DNA of 64,000 bases from JBBARC01 sp040400005 (lineage in GTDB: Bacteria > Pseudomonadota > Alphaproteobacteria > Acetobacterales > Acetobacteraceae). The DNA lies in assembly GCA_040400005.1 (NCBI GenBank), contig JBBARC010000001.1, positions 124,001 through 188,000 on the forward strand, given 5' to 3'. A program made the translations under genes and the position numbers. Shown here piece by piece: positions 35,436-45,078 of the stretch; positions within the stretch are counted from its first letter, which is position 1; each line of letters starts with the position of its first letter. A model generated the notes under the pieces. It did not search any database. It saw only the letters and a program-made list of their open reading frames with translations, and was not told the origin of the DNA.

Positions 35436-36869
35436 ATGCCGCGTGAAGCCATTCTACACCGCCACCGCCGCACCAAAATCGTCGCGACCCTAGGCCCAGC
35501 TAGCAGCGACCCCGCCATTATCGCCCGGCTCTTTGCGCTAGGCGCCGACATTTTTCGGCTCAATTTTTCACATGGCAGCCACGACGATCACGCCGAACGC
35601 ATCGCCGCGATCCGTGCGTTGGAGCGCCAGACAGGCCGGCTGATCGGTATTCTCGCCGATGTTCAAGGCCCTAAATTACGCGTCGGCCGGTTTGCCTCTG
35701 GCCGCGTGCATCTGCGTGCGGGCCAAGCATTTCGGCTTGATCTCGATCCCACGCCGGGGGACGCAGTGCGTGTTTCCCTGCCCCATCCCGAGATTATCGC
35801 GGCCGCCACGGTCGGGACCGCGCTGCTACTCGATGATGGTAAATTGCGCCTGCTGGTCACCGGCAAGCGGCCCGATCACTTGGAATGCCAGGTCATCACT
35901 GGCGGCCCCCTAAGCGACCGCAAAGGCGTGAATGTCCCGGATGTGGCGCTCGACATCCCGGCGCTCACCGCCAAAGACCGTATCGATATCGCCTTCGCCA
36001 TTACACATGGCGTTGATTTTATTGGGCTATCCTTTGTGCAGCGGGCGAGCGATGTGCTTGAGGCACGTGCGCTGAGCGAAGGGCGCGCCTGGATTATCGC
36101 CAAACTCGAAAAACCGCAGGCTATGGCAGAGCTGGACAGTGTGGTGGCGCTGGCTGATGCCGTGATGGTGGCGCGCGGCGATCTGGGCGTTGAGTTGCCG
36201 CCGGAGGAGGTGCCCCTGGCACAAAAGCGCATCATCGCCGTAGCGCGCGCTCTTGGCCGGCCGGTGATTGTCGCCACCCAAATGCTGGAGAGCATGATTT
36301 CAGCGCCGGCGCCAACCCGCGCGGAAGCGTCCGACGTTGCCACCGCCGTGTTTGATGGCGCCGACGCGGTGATGCTGTCGGCAGAAACTGCGTCCGGCCA
36401 ATATCCGCTGGAGGCGCTGGGCATGATGGACAGAATCGTCAGCCGCGTAGAGCAGGATCAGGGCTGGAGGCGCATGGTCGATGCGGCGCGCACATCCGCC
36501 GATTCAACCGTCAGCGGCGCTATCGCCGCAGCCGCGAGCCAAATTGCCCGCACGATTGACGCAAAAGCGATTTGTGCCTTTACCGCGTCAGGCGCCAGCG
36601 CGCTGCGGGTTGCGCGCGAACGGCCCGTGCCACCTATCTTGGGTATCGTCACCGACAAGGCGATCGGCCGGCGACTGGCACTGGCCTGGGGTGTGCACCC
36701 GATCCTCGCCCCGGACATGCGCACCATGACAGAGGCCGTCGCGCGGGCACTAAAATTGGCGCATGATCATGGGTTTGCGGCGTCGGGCGAGCATATCGTG
36801 GTCGCCGCAGGCATGCCGTTTGGCCATACAGGTGCGACAAATGCGCTGCGAGTGGCAGAAATTCCCTAA
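35436..36869 (+). CDS. pyk: Pyruvate kinase
   Basis: Makes pyruvate and ATP from phosphoenolpyruvate, 477 residues. The N-terminus RRTKIVATLGPASSDP, the substrate region FRLNFSHGSHDDH, the active-site motif IIAKLEKPQAM and VMVARGDLGVELPPEEVPLAQK are all present. The C-terminal domain has AICAFTASGASALRVARERP. A perfect AGGAGA site stands 9 bases before the ATG. Operon with the glycerate kinase gene. Confidence 0.97.
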   Translation: MPREAILHRHRRTKIVATLGPASSDPAIIARLFALGADIFRLNFSHGSHDDHAERIAAIRALERQTGRLIGILADVQGPKLRVGRFASGRVHLRAGQAFRLDLDPTPGDAVRVSLPHPEIIAAATVGTALLLDDGKLRLLVTGKRPDHLECQVITGGPLSDRKGVNVPDVALDIPALTAKDRIDIAFAITHGVDFIGLSFVQRASDVLEARALSEGRAWIIAKLEKPQAMAELDSVVALADAVMVARGDLGVELPPEEVPLAQKRIIAVARALGRPVIVATQMLESMISAPAPTRAEASDVATAVFDGADAVMLSAETASGQYPLEALGMMDRIVSRVEQDQGWRRMVDAARTSADSTVSGAIAAAASQIARTIDAKAICAFTASGASALRVARERPVPPILGIVTDKAIGRRLALAWGVHPILAPDMRTMTEAVARALKLAHDHGFAASGEHIVVAAGMPFGHTGATNALRVAEIP

Positions 36870-36938
36870 CCGCGCGCACGCCCACGCAAAATCCCGTTGG
36901 TAGTGCGATTTACGCCCACCAACCGTTCTTCCACGCTT

Positions 36939-37589
36939 CTAGACCTGCAGAATGGCATTCAGGTCAAACGTCTCGCCTGGCGGGTTTTCGCCAATGCGTA
37001 GGGTTTTGGCGTTAACCAGACGATACGGCGGGATTGGCAGATTATATGGCGCCGGCACGCCAGAATAGACACGGCCGGCGAGGTCGTATTTTGACCCGTG
37101 GCACGGGCAAAAATAGCCGCCCAGCCAACCCGGAACCGGATCGCTATCGCTTGGCATCGGGTGAAACGCTGGCACGCAGCCCAGATGGGTGCAAATACCA
37201 ACAATGACCGCAAAGTCTGGGTTCACCGACCGATGCCAGTTAACCGCGTAACCGGGCTGCTGCAAAGTGGCCGAATTGGGATCGGACAAATTACCCAGAA
37301 GTTTGGGGTCTTGCAGGGTTTTCAGCGCATCTGGCGTGCGATGCACAACAAAAATTGGCTTGCCGCGCCAAACCACGACAATTTGCTGGCCGAGTGCGAT
37401 TTTGCTGACATCAACATCGATCGGTTCGCCCGCGGCCAAGGTATCGGCAGCCGGCTGCATGCTGTCGATAAACGGCCATGCCATCGCCCCGGCACCAATC
37501 GCGGCGCCAGACAAGGCCACCAGGGTCAGGAAATCCCGGCGGCTATGACCGTCAGTGCCATGCGGGGCCGAATGCGATTGGGTGGTCAT
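36939..37589 (-). CDS. petA: Ubiquinol-cytochrome c reductase Rieske iron-sulfur protein
   Basis: Iron-sulfur subunit of the cytochrome bc1 complex, 216 residues, anchored by one N-terminal membrane helix that begins with a Tat-like motif SRRDFLTLVALSGAAIGAGA. The two cluster-binding boxes are CTHLGCVPAF and CPCHGSKYD, and the proline loop is represented by GVPAPYNLPIPPYR. Both cluster cysteine/histidine pairs are intact. The cytochrome b and c1 genes that normally follow are absent: the next gene downstream is pyk on the other strand. Confidence 0.95.
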   Translation of the reverse strand: MTTQSHSAPHGTDGHSRRDFLTLVALSGAAIGAGAMAWPFIDSMQPAADTLAAGEPIDVDVSKIALGQQIVVVWRGKPIFVVHRTPDALKTLQDPKLLGNLSDPNSATLQQPGYAVNWHRSVNPDFAVIVGICTHLGCVPAFHPMPSDSDPVPGWLGGYFCPCHGSKYDLAGRVYSGVPAPYNLPIPPYRLVNAKTLRIGENPPGETFDLNAILQV

Positions 37590-37695
37590 ATAGGGCTATA
37601 CCTTCCGGAAGTCGTGTAACGCTGCAACTGCTAAATGCCGGCAACGGCGGCGCTTGGGAAGCCTTGATGCGCGAAAAACCCAAAACCTGCCGGGT

Positions 37696-39417
37696 TTATC
37701 GGTGCGCATGCGCCGGAACCGGGCTTTGGTGCAAGGCATACCCGCCAGCCGCCAACGCGGTTGGCCCACTGGACAGATTTTTCTTCAGATGGTCCGCCAG
37801 ACGCAGGGTGAGCGCCACAATAGTAAGCGTGGGATTTGCTTGCGAGGATGTAGCGAATACCGCGCCACCAGCGACAAAAAGATTTTCTAGTCCATGAACC
37901 CGGCAATCCTTGTCCACTACACCATGGGCAGGATCGCTCGACATTCGCGCGGTGCCAAGATGATGACCACCATAGGCGCCCTGCCCGATGATCTCATCCG
38001 CAATGCTCTCCGTCGCATAAACTAGGCTGCCATGACCGCCCGCCGACAACGCACGTCCCATAAGCCGGATGGTTTGGCTGACGGTACGACGATCAGCGTC
38101 GGTAACCCGCCAGTCGATATGCGCGCCGAGCAAACCCGATGGGTCGCGCGTATGGGTAAGGCGTATTCGGCTCAGATCGTTAGGCTGCTGTTCGGCATGA
38201 AGATCCAAGGTGAATTGGTGATTGGGCGCGGTCAGGATTAGCGATGGGGTCTTGCGGCGAGCCAGAGTGCGGCCGGCCAACAGAGCCACCAGAAACGCCG
38301 CCGTGCTGACCGGCGCGCGGGCTATATTTGTCAAATGGCCCCCGATACGGGCATCCCCCTTCCCACTAAGCCGTGCGCCATATTCGGGCATAATTAGCCG
38401 CCGACCAAGTGTTAGGGCCGAGAGCACGCCGCTGCCGTGCACAGGATCCGCCGGTGGCGGATGGTGCAAACGCGCGATTGCGTTACCTGAGCCCACGCGC
38501 GCTTGCGCCGTTGGCTGGATACTTAGACGGCGGCGCAAATAAATGCCGCCGGGCGCACGGTCATAGCCATGAAAAGGCTTTCGGTTGGGGGCCGGTGAAA
38601 AAAAGCCGGCAGTGCCGGCAAGATGGGTCATATAACAACGGCCAACCTGGTCTTTGCTATTTCCAACGCCGCCTGCGCAAACCCCATTGCTGGCCAGCAT
38701 TAGTCTTGGCACCTCGATGCCGCCAGCAGCCAGGATGAACGCGCGGGCCGCGATGACAAAACTCACGCCTGCGCGGCTGATCGCGGTTATTTGACGCACC
38801 GCACACGCGTTCGTTGTAAGGTCGATCTGGGTCGCGGTTGCATGCAGAATAACAGTGACCGTCGCCGCAGCAGCTAGCTGGCGCCGGTAGGTACGGCCAA
38901 AATCTGTCGGCCGGCTAAATCGTTCGATCCGGTCGGTGCTGACATCGGCGTCAGTAAAACCCGCAAACATCGGCGTCATGCCGCCAGGGCGTGCCACACG
39001 GGCGTCAAACGCAAAGGTGCCCCCCTCACACAGACCAACGGCTGCCGGGTAATATTCCGCAAGTTCGCCCCAGGTGAGCGGCCAGCCAGGCAAGCCCAGC
39101 CAGGGGCGCGGCGCCATGTCGATGGGGTCAAATGGCACAAGGCGACCGCCCCAAATAGCAGTGGACCCGCCAAAACAGCGCCGCCGATACCGTTCAATGG
39201 GGGGATGACAATCCGGATCTGCTACCGAGCCGGCGCACAACCCTTGCGCGGTTCGATCCGATGCAACGCCGCCCGAGTCGATCAGGATAATGCGTAGCCC
39301 ACAATCGCGCAGTGCCAACGCAAGTGTAATCCCGGCGGCCCCCGCGCCGATGATGGCGATATCGGCGTCAATCGGCCCGGCGGCTGCAAAACCGTCACGG
39401 TCAGCATCAAAAATCAC
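37696..39417 (-). CDS. GMC-type FAD oxidoreductase in the polysaccharide locus
   Basis: Probable FAD-dependent sugar or alcohol oxidoreductase, 573 residues. The FAD-binding motif is IAIIGAGAAGITLALALRD near residue 20; the GMC C-terminal domain ends with HHLGTARMSSDPAHGVVDKD and NLFVAGGAVFATSSQANPTL. No signal peptide is seen. Its GTG start overlaps the stop of the preceding glycosyltransferase gene by 4 bases (GTGA at 39414-39417), so the pair is coupled. It probably modifies a sugar or lipid-linked precursor of the polysaccharide; the substrate is unknown. Confidence 0.8.
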   Translation of the reverse strand: MIFDADRDGFAAAGPIDADIAIIGAGAAGITLALALRDCGLRIILIDSGGVASDRTAQGLCAGSVADPDCHPPIERYRRRCFGGSTAIWGGRLVPFDPIDMAPRPWLGLPGWPLTWGELAEYYPAAVGLCEGGTFAFDARVARPGGMTPMFAGFTDADVSTDRIERFSRPTDFGRTYRRQLAAAATVTVILHATATQIDLTTNACAVRQITAISRAGVSFVIAARAFILAAGGIEVPRLMLASNGVCAGGVGNSKDQVGRCYMTHLAGTAGFFSPAPNRKPFHGYDRAPGGIYLRRRLSIQPTAQARVGSGNAIARLHHPPPADPVHGSGVLSALTLGRRLIMPEYGARLSGKGDARIGGHLTNIARAPVSTAAFLVALLAGRTLARRKTPSLILTAPNHQFTLDLHAEQQPNDLSRIRLTHTRDPSGLLGAHIDWRVTDADRRTVSQTIRLMGRALSAGGHGSLVYATESIADEIIGQGAYGGHHLGTARMSSDPAHGVVDKDCRVHGLENLFVAGGAVFATSSQANPTLTIVALTLRLADHLKKNLSSGPTALAAGGYALHQSPVPAHAHR

Positions 39418-40529
39418 CGGCGCGCCGAGGGGCAGTGGCGTCGATAGATGGCGGCAAGCCCACCAACAAACTGGTCAAATGTGAACGACTTAAGATACAA
39501 TTCTCGGCCGGCCGCGCCGATACGGGCGGCGAGCTCCGGGTCACCGATCAGCTTTCCAATGGCGGCGCTAAGCGCGGGCGGATTGGACGGCGGCACCACC
39601 AACGCATTTGTTTGATCAATCAACCAGGATGGTAGGGCACCGACCCCGGTCGCGATAACCGGCACACCAAGACTAAGTGCTTCAAGCACCACCAACGGCA
39701 ATGCCTCAGCATGCGATGGCAGAACAAAAATATCAGCCGCGCGCAACGCACTGGTTACCGCCAAGCGACTTTGCCAACCAACAAAATGTATTTTTTCCGC
39801 GATACCGAGGTCGGACGCGGACTTAAAGAGAGCGCCGGCATCGCCACTGCCAATAATCGTTAGCCGCCATGCTTGGCAGACTAGCGCCGTATCCGCGAGT
39901 GCCACCAATAGATCTGGCAACCCCTTTCGCGCGAGCAAATTGCCGACAAATAGTAATTCAATCACTTGCCCCTGCAGCTTGCAGATCTGCCTGCCAGGGT
40001 CAGGCACACCATTTGGTAGCAACTCGATCCGATCCTCAGGTACACCCAACGTCAAATGCACAAAGCAGCGCCATGAATCACCGAGCACAATGACAACATT
40101 TGCTAATCGAAATATTGCTGCCATACGCCGCTGCCAGAAATCGGGTAATGTTCTGTAGAAGTCCACCAATTCGGCGGCATGAAGATGCAGCACAACGGGA
40201 ACACCGGCCATGCGGGCCGTGTATATCCATGCCCCCTTGCGCCAAACGCTCGCGCGCTCGGCCACATTCACGTGTAAAATTGCGTCTTCACGACGCGCGA
40301 GGCTGAGATGCGCCAAAGCCCGCACGGCGAAATAAGGCGACCGCCAGGCCGCCCCCGAACCACGAGTTTCGACGGGCAAAAACTGGTAATCTGGGGCAAG
40401 AGCCGCGCCGCCCTGCACGAGATAGGCCATAATCCTACCCATACCCCCGCCGCGCGGCGCATAGGGTGCCGCCAAATACACTTTGCGGGCCGGGCTGGCT
40501 TCTGGCACAGGCTGTAGCGGCATATCCAT
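39414..40529 (-). CDS. GT4-family glycosyltransferase
   Basis: Predicted cytoplasmic retaining glycosyltransferase of 371 residues with the GT-B fold. The N-terminal domain opens KVYLAAPYAPRGGGMGRIMA; the C-terminal nucleotide-sugar domain carries LLFVGNLLARKGLPDLLVAL and the E-x7-E region SHAEALPLVVLEALSLGVPV. The donor sugar cannot be read from sequence. It is coupled with the GMC oxidoreductase and divergent from the epimerase gene over an 85-bp gap. Confidence 0.88.
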   Translation of the reverse strand: MDMPLQPVPEASPARKVYLAAPYAPRGGGMGRIMAYLVQGGAALAPDYQFLPVETRGSGAAWRSPYFAVRALAHLSLARREDAILHVNVAERASVWRKGAWIYTARMAGVPVVLHLHAAELVDFYRTLPDFWQRRMAAIFRLANVVIVLGDSWRCFVHLTLGVPEDRIELLPNGVPDPGRQICKLQGQVIELLFVGNLLARKGLPDLLVALADTALVCQAWRLTIIGSGDAGALFKSASDLGIAEKIHFVGWQSRLAVTSALRAADIFVLPSHAEALPLVVLEALSLGVPVIATGVGALPSWLIDQTNALVVPPSNPPALSAAIGKLIGDPELAARIGAAGRELYLKSFTFDQFVGGLAAIYRRHCPSARR

Positions 40530-40549
40530 TACGTTATCATTTTGCTCCG

Positions 40550-40578
40550 TTGCCGCAACTATCTAACGCTGCTAGGCT
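40550..40578 (+). promoter_or_regulatory. Possible promoter for the epimerase-wzz pair
   Basis: TTGCCG (40550-40555) and TAGGCT (40573-40578) are spaced by 17 bases in the 85-bp divergent gap. The -10 is a weak match, so this is tentative. The region ends with a GGAG ribosome site before the ATG at 40615. Confidence 0.3.
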
Positions 40579-40614
40579 GCCGTCAACACCCCAACTGGAA
40601 CAGGAGAACGGGGG

Positions 40615-41562
40615 ATGAAAAAGGCGATATTGATTGTTGGTGCAACCGGCTACTTAGGCCGGGCAGTTTTCGCCCGCTTACGTGCCGACACAACGCTACA
40701 GGTGACCGGCGCAGCCCGATATGTTGCGCAGGATCCCAAATTAATAATGTTAGATGCGAAAAATATCGCCGCGCTGAATAGCGTAAAGCTGGGAAAAAAC
40801 GACGAAAGATTTGATGTAGTTATAAATGCGACAGCGACTATCGGTGAAAGAGAACCCATAATAGTCAGAAATCTTCTGAACATTGCGCAGTCTTGCAGGG
40901 CGACATTGTTCATTCATATATCCAGTATCGCGGTCTACCGTCGTCGCCACGGCTTGATCGATGAAAACAGCTTAACTGGTAGCCAATTATCGACCCCGTA
41001 TGCGCGAATGAAACAGCGCGATGAAGCCTGTATTCTTAGCCAAGCCGGGACAAATATGCGCATTGCGATCATGCGCCCGGGCTGCATGATTGGCAACGCC
41101 AGCCCGCGCTGGGAAACGACGCTACTTCGCGCAATGGCTGACGGCAGTCTAGGCTATCTGGGAAAATCCGGCGATCACCCCGCACCGTTAGTGCACGTCG
41201 AAGACGTGGCTGAAGCCATTTGGTGGGTGACCACGTGCACCCAGCCACATCTAATTATTCAAAATCTCGTGTCCCCCGAGCGTATCTCCTGGAATCAGTA
41301 TCTTGAAGGATTAGCCGTGTCAGCCGAGCTAGGCCCCGCTTTCACGGGCGCGAACATGAACATCAATATACGCTTAGCAAAAGCGATTCTACAACGGCGG
41401 CTTGGCTGGCTACGCGGCTGCCCGCATAATTTTACGCCGGGGCTGTGGCGCGACATCACCAATCACGCGCAGATCGTAACACGTCACACGGCACCGCTTG
41501 GGTCGGCCTGCTGGACCCAGCACGCGGCTGTAGTCTCGCCCCCCCGACGACTATCTGGGTGA
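40615..41562 (+). CDS. NAD-dependent epimerase/dehydratase family protein
   Basis: Extended short-chain dehydrogenase of 315 residues. The nucleotide-binding motif is ILIVGATGYLGRAVFARL at the start; the catalytic features are the serine region HISSIAVYRRR and the YxxxK motif in STPYARMKQRDE. GYLGKSGDHPAPLVHVEDVAEAI is the usual late SDR motif. It may form or rearrange a nucleotide sugar, or act with the GMC oxidoreductase on a lipid-linked sugar. It is followed by the wzz-like gene after 57 bp. Confidence 0.82.
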   Translation: MKKAILIVGATGYLGRAVFARLRADTTLQVTGAARYVAQDPKLIMLDAKNIAALNSVKLGKNDERFDVVINATATIGEREPIIVRNLLNIAQSCRATLFIHISSIAVYRRRHGLIDENSLTGSQLSTPYARMKQRDEACILSQAGTNMRIAIMRPGCMIGNASPRWETTLLRAMADGSLGYLGKSGDHPAPLVHVEDVAEAIWWVTTCTQPHLIIQNLVSPERISWNQYLEGLAVSAELGPAFTGANMNINIRLAKAILQRRLGWLRGCPHNFTPGLWRDITNHAQIVTRHTAPLGSACWTQHAAVVSPPRRLSG

Positions 41563-41619
41563 CGAGCGATTGGCAACCGCAGTACGTTCCATTTCCCAAC
41601 ACCACGCATAAGAGGTCTC

Positions 41620-43152
41620 ATGAACCCCGCAGTACTTCCGAATAGCCGTGGTCCATATCTTCGCGATTTTCTAATGCACATACATGCACGGCGCCGATTT
41701 GCGCAGCTATTATTTTGCATCATCTTTGGCGCAGCGCTACTCATCGCTGCCGCCGTGCCAATTCAATACACATCCCACGCGACACTTGCTATACTACCAG
41801 CGCCAGAATTTACCATTCGGCCTGACGCCGGCGACCGCGACGGGTATAGCGGTGCGCTTTCTATCGATCAAATTATGAAAGCCGAAACGGCAATTTTGCT
41901 AAGCGATAATCTTCATAATAGCGTTATTAAATCGATAGGAATGAGTACACTTTATTCCGACATAAATTCTAAAAAATCATCGATTTATCAATTTATGATG
42001 TCGATACAAGATGTACTTTTTTCTCCTTGGATCTCCCGCCCGAATAGTAGTGGAGACCGCATCAATGATCTGGCTTTGGGTCGCTTCAACAAAACGCTTA
42101 GTGTTTTTCCAAGCCGCGACAGTAACGTGATTATGCTTGAGTTTACGCATCCCAGTCCACGGCAGGCAGCCGCGGTGTTACAAACGCTCCTGGCCCTCTA
42201 TGCTGACCAGCGGGGAAGATTATATAAAGAACAGCAAACACCTGCTTTGGATCGACAGTTAACCTACGCACAAGCAGAAGTAACCTCCGCTAGTGCCGCG
42301 TTGGCAACCTACAAAAAAAATAGTAGAATAATAAATTTCAACCTCGACCGGGATCTGATTTTACAACGGCGGAACGCAGTTCGCACTGAGATTGCGACCC
42401 TAGAAGCAGCAATTGCCGAGGACAGCGCTCGCGAATCCGCGATTTCAGTGGCGCTAAAGATGGAACCATTGGAGATACCCCTGTACACCGAGCGCGACAC
42501 TGATTTACGAACACAGGCAATTGCAATAAATATTGCCACAATAACCAATCAGATCGCCGCAGCCAGGCGCCACTATCGCGATGATAGTCAATTGATGCAA
42601 TCCTTGACTGCGCAGTTATCTGCGGCACAAATAGATCAGAAAAATATTTCCCGGCGGGCAGCCGCATCGATCGAACGAGATGGCCGCAACCCCGTATTGG
42701 ATCCGCTACGGCTTGATCTCACACAGGCAGTCGTGCGCGAGAAAGGCAACGTTGCCCGGCGTAGTAAGCTTTTTACCCAGGCCGTTAACCTTGGTCACGA
42801 TATCGATCTTATCCAGGGCGCCGAGAATAACCTTGGCGCCGCCGAGCGCCGAAAATCGCTAGCCGAAAGCGCGCTTGTGCAGGTAAATTCCGTATTGGCT
42901 GCACGTCGGGTTAATGAAGCCGCGGTTGCAGCACGCCTTGCCCACGTGCAAGTCATTGAACCTGCACGAATTCCTAGCAATGCTCGACACTTACCCATTT
43001 TGTTGATCTGGGTAGGAGCATTTTTTGCTTTAGTCGGAACCATCACCGCAATGGTGTTAGGATTTATAATCTGCCCAGCTCTGCCTAACGCTGAGTCACT
43101 CGCCCGCGCAACTGGGTTGCCGGTCCTGGTCATGCAGCAGGCTGGTGAATAG
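41620..43152 (+). CDS. Wzz/GumC-type polysaccharide co-polymerase without kinase domain
   Basis: Inner-membrane protein that sets polysaccharide chain length and helps export, 510 residues. One membrane helix near residues 28-48 (LLFCIIFGAALLIAAAVPI), a large periplasmic part with coiled coils (about residues 180-390), and a second helix near 455-480 (ILLIWVGAFFALVGTITAMV). It ends right after TGLPVLVMQQAGE, where fused BY-kinases would begin. The GC content is clearly lower and AT-rich codons are more common than in neighbouring housekeeping genes. An AGAGG site precedes the ATG. Confidence 0.85.
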   Translation: MNPAVLPNSRGPYLRDFLMHIHARRRFAQLLFCIIFGAALLIAAAVPIQYTSHATLAILPAPEFTIRPDAGDRDGYSGALSIDQIMKAETAILLSDNLHNSVIKSIGMSTLYSDINSKKSSIYQFMMSIQDVLFSPWISRPNSSGDRINDLALGRFNKTLSVFPSRDSNVIMLEFTHPSPRQAAAVLQTLLALYADQRGRLYKEQQTPALDRQLTYAQAEVTSASAALATYKKNSRIINFNLDRDLILQRRNAVRTEIATLEAAIAEDSARESAISVALKMEPLEIPLYTERDTDLRTQAIAINIATITNQIAAARRHYRDDSQLMQSLTAQLSAAQIDQKNISRRAAASIERDGRNPVLDPLRLDLTQAVVREKGNVARRSKLFTQAVNLGHDIDLIQGAENNLGAAERRKSLAESALVQVNSVLAARRVNEAAVAARLAHVQVIEPARIPSNARHLPILLIWVGAFFALVGTITAMVLGFIICPALPNAESLARATGLPVLVMQQAGE

Positions 43153-43188
43153 AATCGTCGGTTGAAAGGATGCCGCAGAATCAGATCA

Positions 43189-45072
43189 TTACATATTCTG
43201 TGGCGGTTGATCGTGTTCACCATTACAATCATTCGCTAGATCGGCCAAAACAGCTCGGGGGAATGCCTGGGCAGCTCGCGCATAGCGCGGTAATAGTCGA
43301 ACCGGGTCTTGACCCAACCGCCAAAGCCACTCACAGCCAATATATTGAAACAATTTTGGCGCTCGCCTGACCAAGCCCAATTCAATCCGAACGGCCTGCC
43401 CAACGCATAGCGCCCAACAGGGCCCGAGGACTTCCCGGTGGGTATCGATAAAAATTTCGCTTACAGGCGCGCCGAGCGCCAAAAATACGATCTGGGATTC
43501 GTGGTGCTTGATTAATTGCGCAATATCGTCCTGAGCTTGACGATGTTCAGTCAAGTTTAGCGGCGCAATAATAATTTTTATGCGGTCAGCTGCCCCCCCC
43601 TCCTCCGCCCAGGCTCGTAGCGCCTGGCTGGTCTGCAACTGATCCACCACGAAACAAACACGACGCTGCCGGATTTCCGGATGCGTCATCACCTCGTGGG
43701 TGATATCACAGCCGGTCACCCTACCAATCCGCCGCCCAGTGCGCAAACTTGCATACCAGGCCACCGGTGCGCCATCGGCTGCAATCAGAGCTGCGCGACC
43801 GTAGGCTTCTGCGAAGTCAGAACGCCGTAGTAACCGGATATGATCCAAATTTGGCGTGACCACCAATGATGTTACCCTCAGGGGTGTTTGATCGCTCACA
43901 ATTCTCTGTGCAATTTGATGGGCATCCGCTTGGGTGAAGGTCAGTCCAAATGGCCTTTTTTCGGTGAAGAGCCTTTGCAACAGGTCTTCGTGCTCGGTTG
44001 CCGCCCGGCTGGCCGTGAATATTGCACCGCGTTGGCGCAACATATCGCGATCCCAATCGTACACTGCCGATGAATCGATCGCCGATGCCAGGGCACTAGC
44101 ATCGCCAACCGGCACCAAGGTGCCGAATCGTCCCCCATCAAGAATTTCACCTGGACCATAGGCACAATCAGTGGCGAGCACGGGCGTGCCGCAATGCAGC
44201 GCTTCCGCCACCACATTACCAAAACCCTCGTAGCGCGATGTCAACACCAAGGCGCGCGCCGCTTCGATCCACGGCCGCGGAAAAGGCTCGAAGCCGAGGC
44301 ATTGCACGCGGTCGGCCACCCCCAGTTGGTAAGCAGTCTGCTCGCAAGCGGCCCGCAACGGCCCCTCGCCTAATATAATCACGCGATGATCTTTGGATCG
44401 CGCAGCAGCCAGCGCTCGGACAATAAGAATTGGATCTTTTTGGGGGACCAACCGCCCCACGAATACCAAAGGTGCCGGCTGTAGCGCGAACCACGGATGC
44501 GCAGGCGGAGTACCTGTTACCTGCCGGAACTCGTCCGCGACGACCGGGTTATAGATTCTCGTAATTCGCCAGCGCGAGATTCCTGCAACACGACTAAGGT
44601 CGTCAGCGGTGCCATCAGAAACCGCCACAATACCGGCGGCGCGCCATGCCAAGGCACGATACAAATACGGCACTAAACGATATTTCCATCCGAGTGCAAG
44701 TTCCGCCGAAAGAGCGTTGTGCTGGCATATGACGATCTTAGTCGTTGTTCGAAAACTGACTAGGCAACGTGCGATAAGTGCTGCAATGTTATTATGGTCA
44801 AGACTAGCGAAAACAACATCTGGCTGCGCGCGCATTATAAATTTTGCTAATTTCACAATGCTTGTCAAAGTTCGGTGGGCACCAAGATCGACAATTTCAA
44901 CACCGTAGGGCGTATAGTCTACAAGCGCACCGCGTCGAGACGCCACCACAACCGATACCCGATGGCCGCGCTGGTACAATTCTGCCGCAAGATTTAGCCT
45001 CATGCGTTCAACACCACCGCCCGATAGGTCGGCGAAAAAGAACACGATATAGCGTTTGGGCTGATCTGCCAT
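43189..45072 (-). CDS. Fused GT4-GT26 double glycosyltransferase
   Basis: One 627-residue chain joins two glycosyltransferases. Residues about 1-375 are GT4: it opens IVFFFADLSGGGVERMRLNL and has APLVFVGRLVPQKDPILIVR and the donor-binding SRYEGFGNVVAEALHCGTPV. Residues about 395-610 are a WecG/TagA/CpsF (GT26) domain: VVTPNLDHIRLLRRSDFAEA, LIAADGAPVAWYASLR, GRVTGCDITHEVM and VFLALGAPVSEIFI. In xanthan and acetan synthesis the GT26 enzyme (GumM/AceB) and GT4 enzyme (GumH/AceC) add the second and third sugars in turn. This protein may do both, which is inference. It is on the minus strand, 6 bases after the polymerase gene. Confidence 0.87.
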   Translation of the reverse strand: MADQPKRYIVFFFADLSGGGVERMRLNLAAELYQRGHRVSVVVASRRGALVDYTPYGVEIVDLGAHRTLTSIVKLAKFIMRAQPDVVFASLDHNNIAALIARCLVSFRTTTKIVICQHNALSAELALGWKYRLVPYLYRALAWRAAGIVAVSDGTADDLSRVAGISRWRITRIYNPVVADEFRQVTGTPPAHPWFALQPAPLVFVGRLVPQKDPILIVRALAAARSKDHRVIILGEGPLRAACEQTAYQLGVADRVQCLGFEPFPRPWIEAARALVLTSRYEGFGNVVAEALHCGTPVLATDCAYGPGEILDGGRFGTLVPVGDASALASAIDSSAVYDWDRDMLRQRGAIFTASRAATEHEDLLQRLFTEKRPFGLTFTQADAHQIAQRIVSDQTPLRVTSLVVTPNLDHIRLLRRSDFAEAYGRAALIAADGAPVAWYASLRTGRRIGRVTGCDITHEVMTHPEIRQRRVCFVVDQLQTSQALRAWAEEGGAADRIKIIIAPLNLTEHRQAQDDIAQLIKHHESQIVFLALGAPVSEIFIDTHREVLGPCWALCVGQAVRIELGLVRRAPKLFQYIGCEWLWRLGQDPVRLLPRYARAAQAFPRAVLADLANDCNGEHDQPPQNM

Positions 45073-45078
45073 TGCTTG

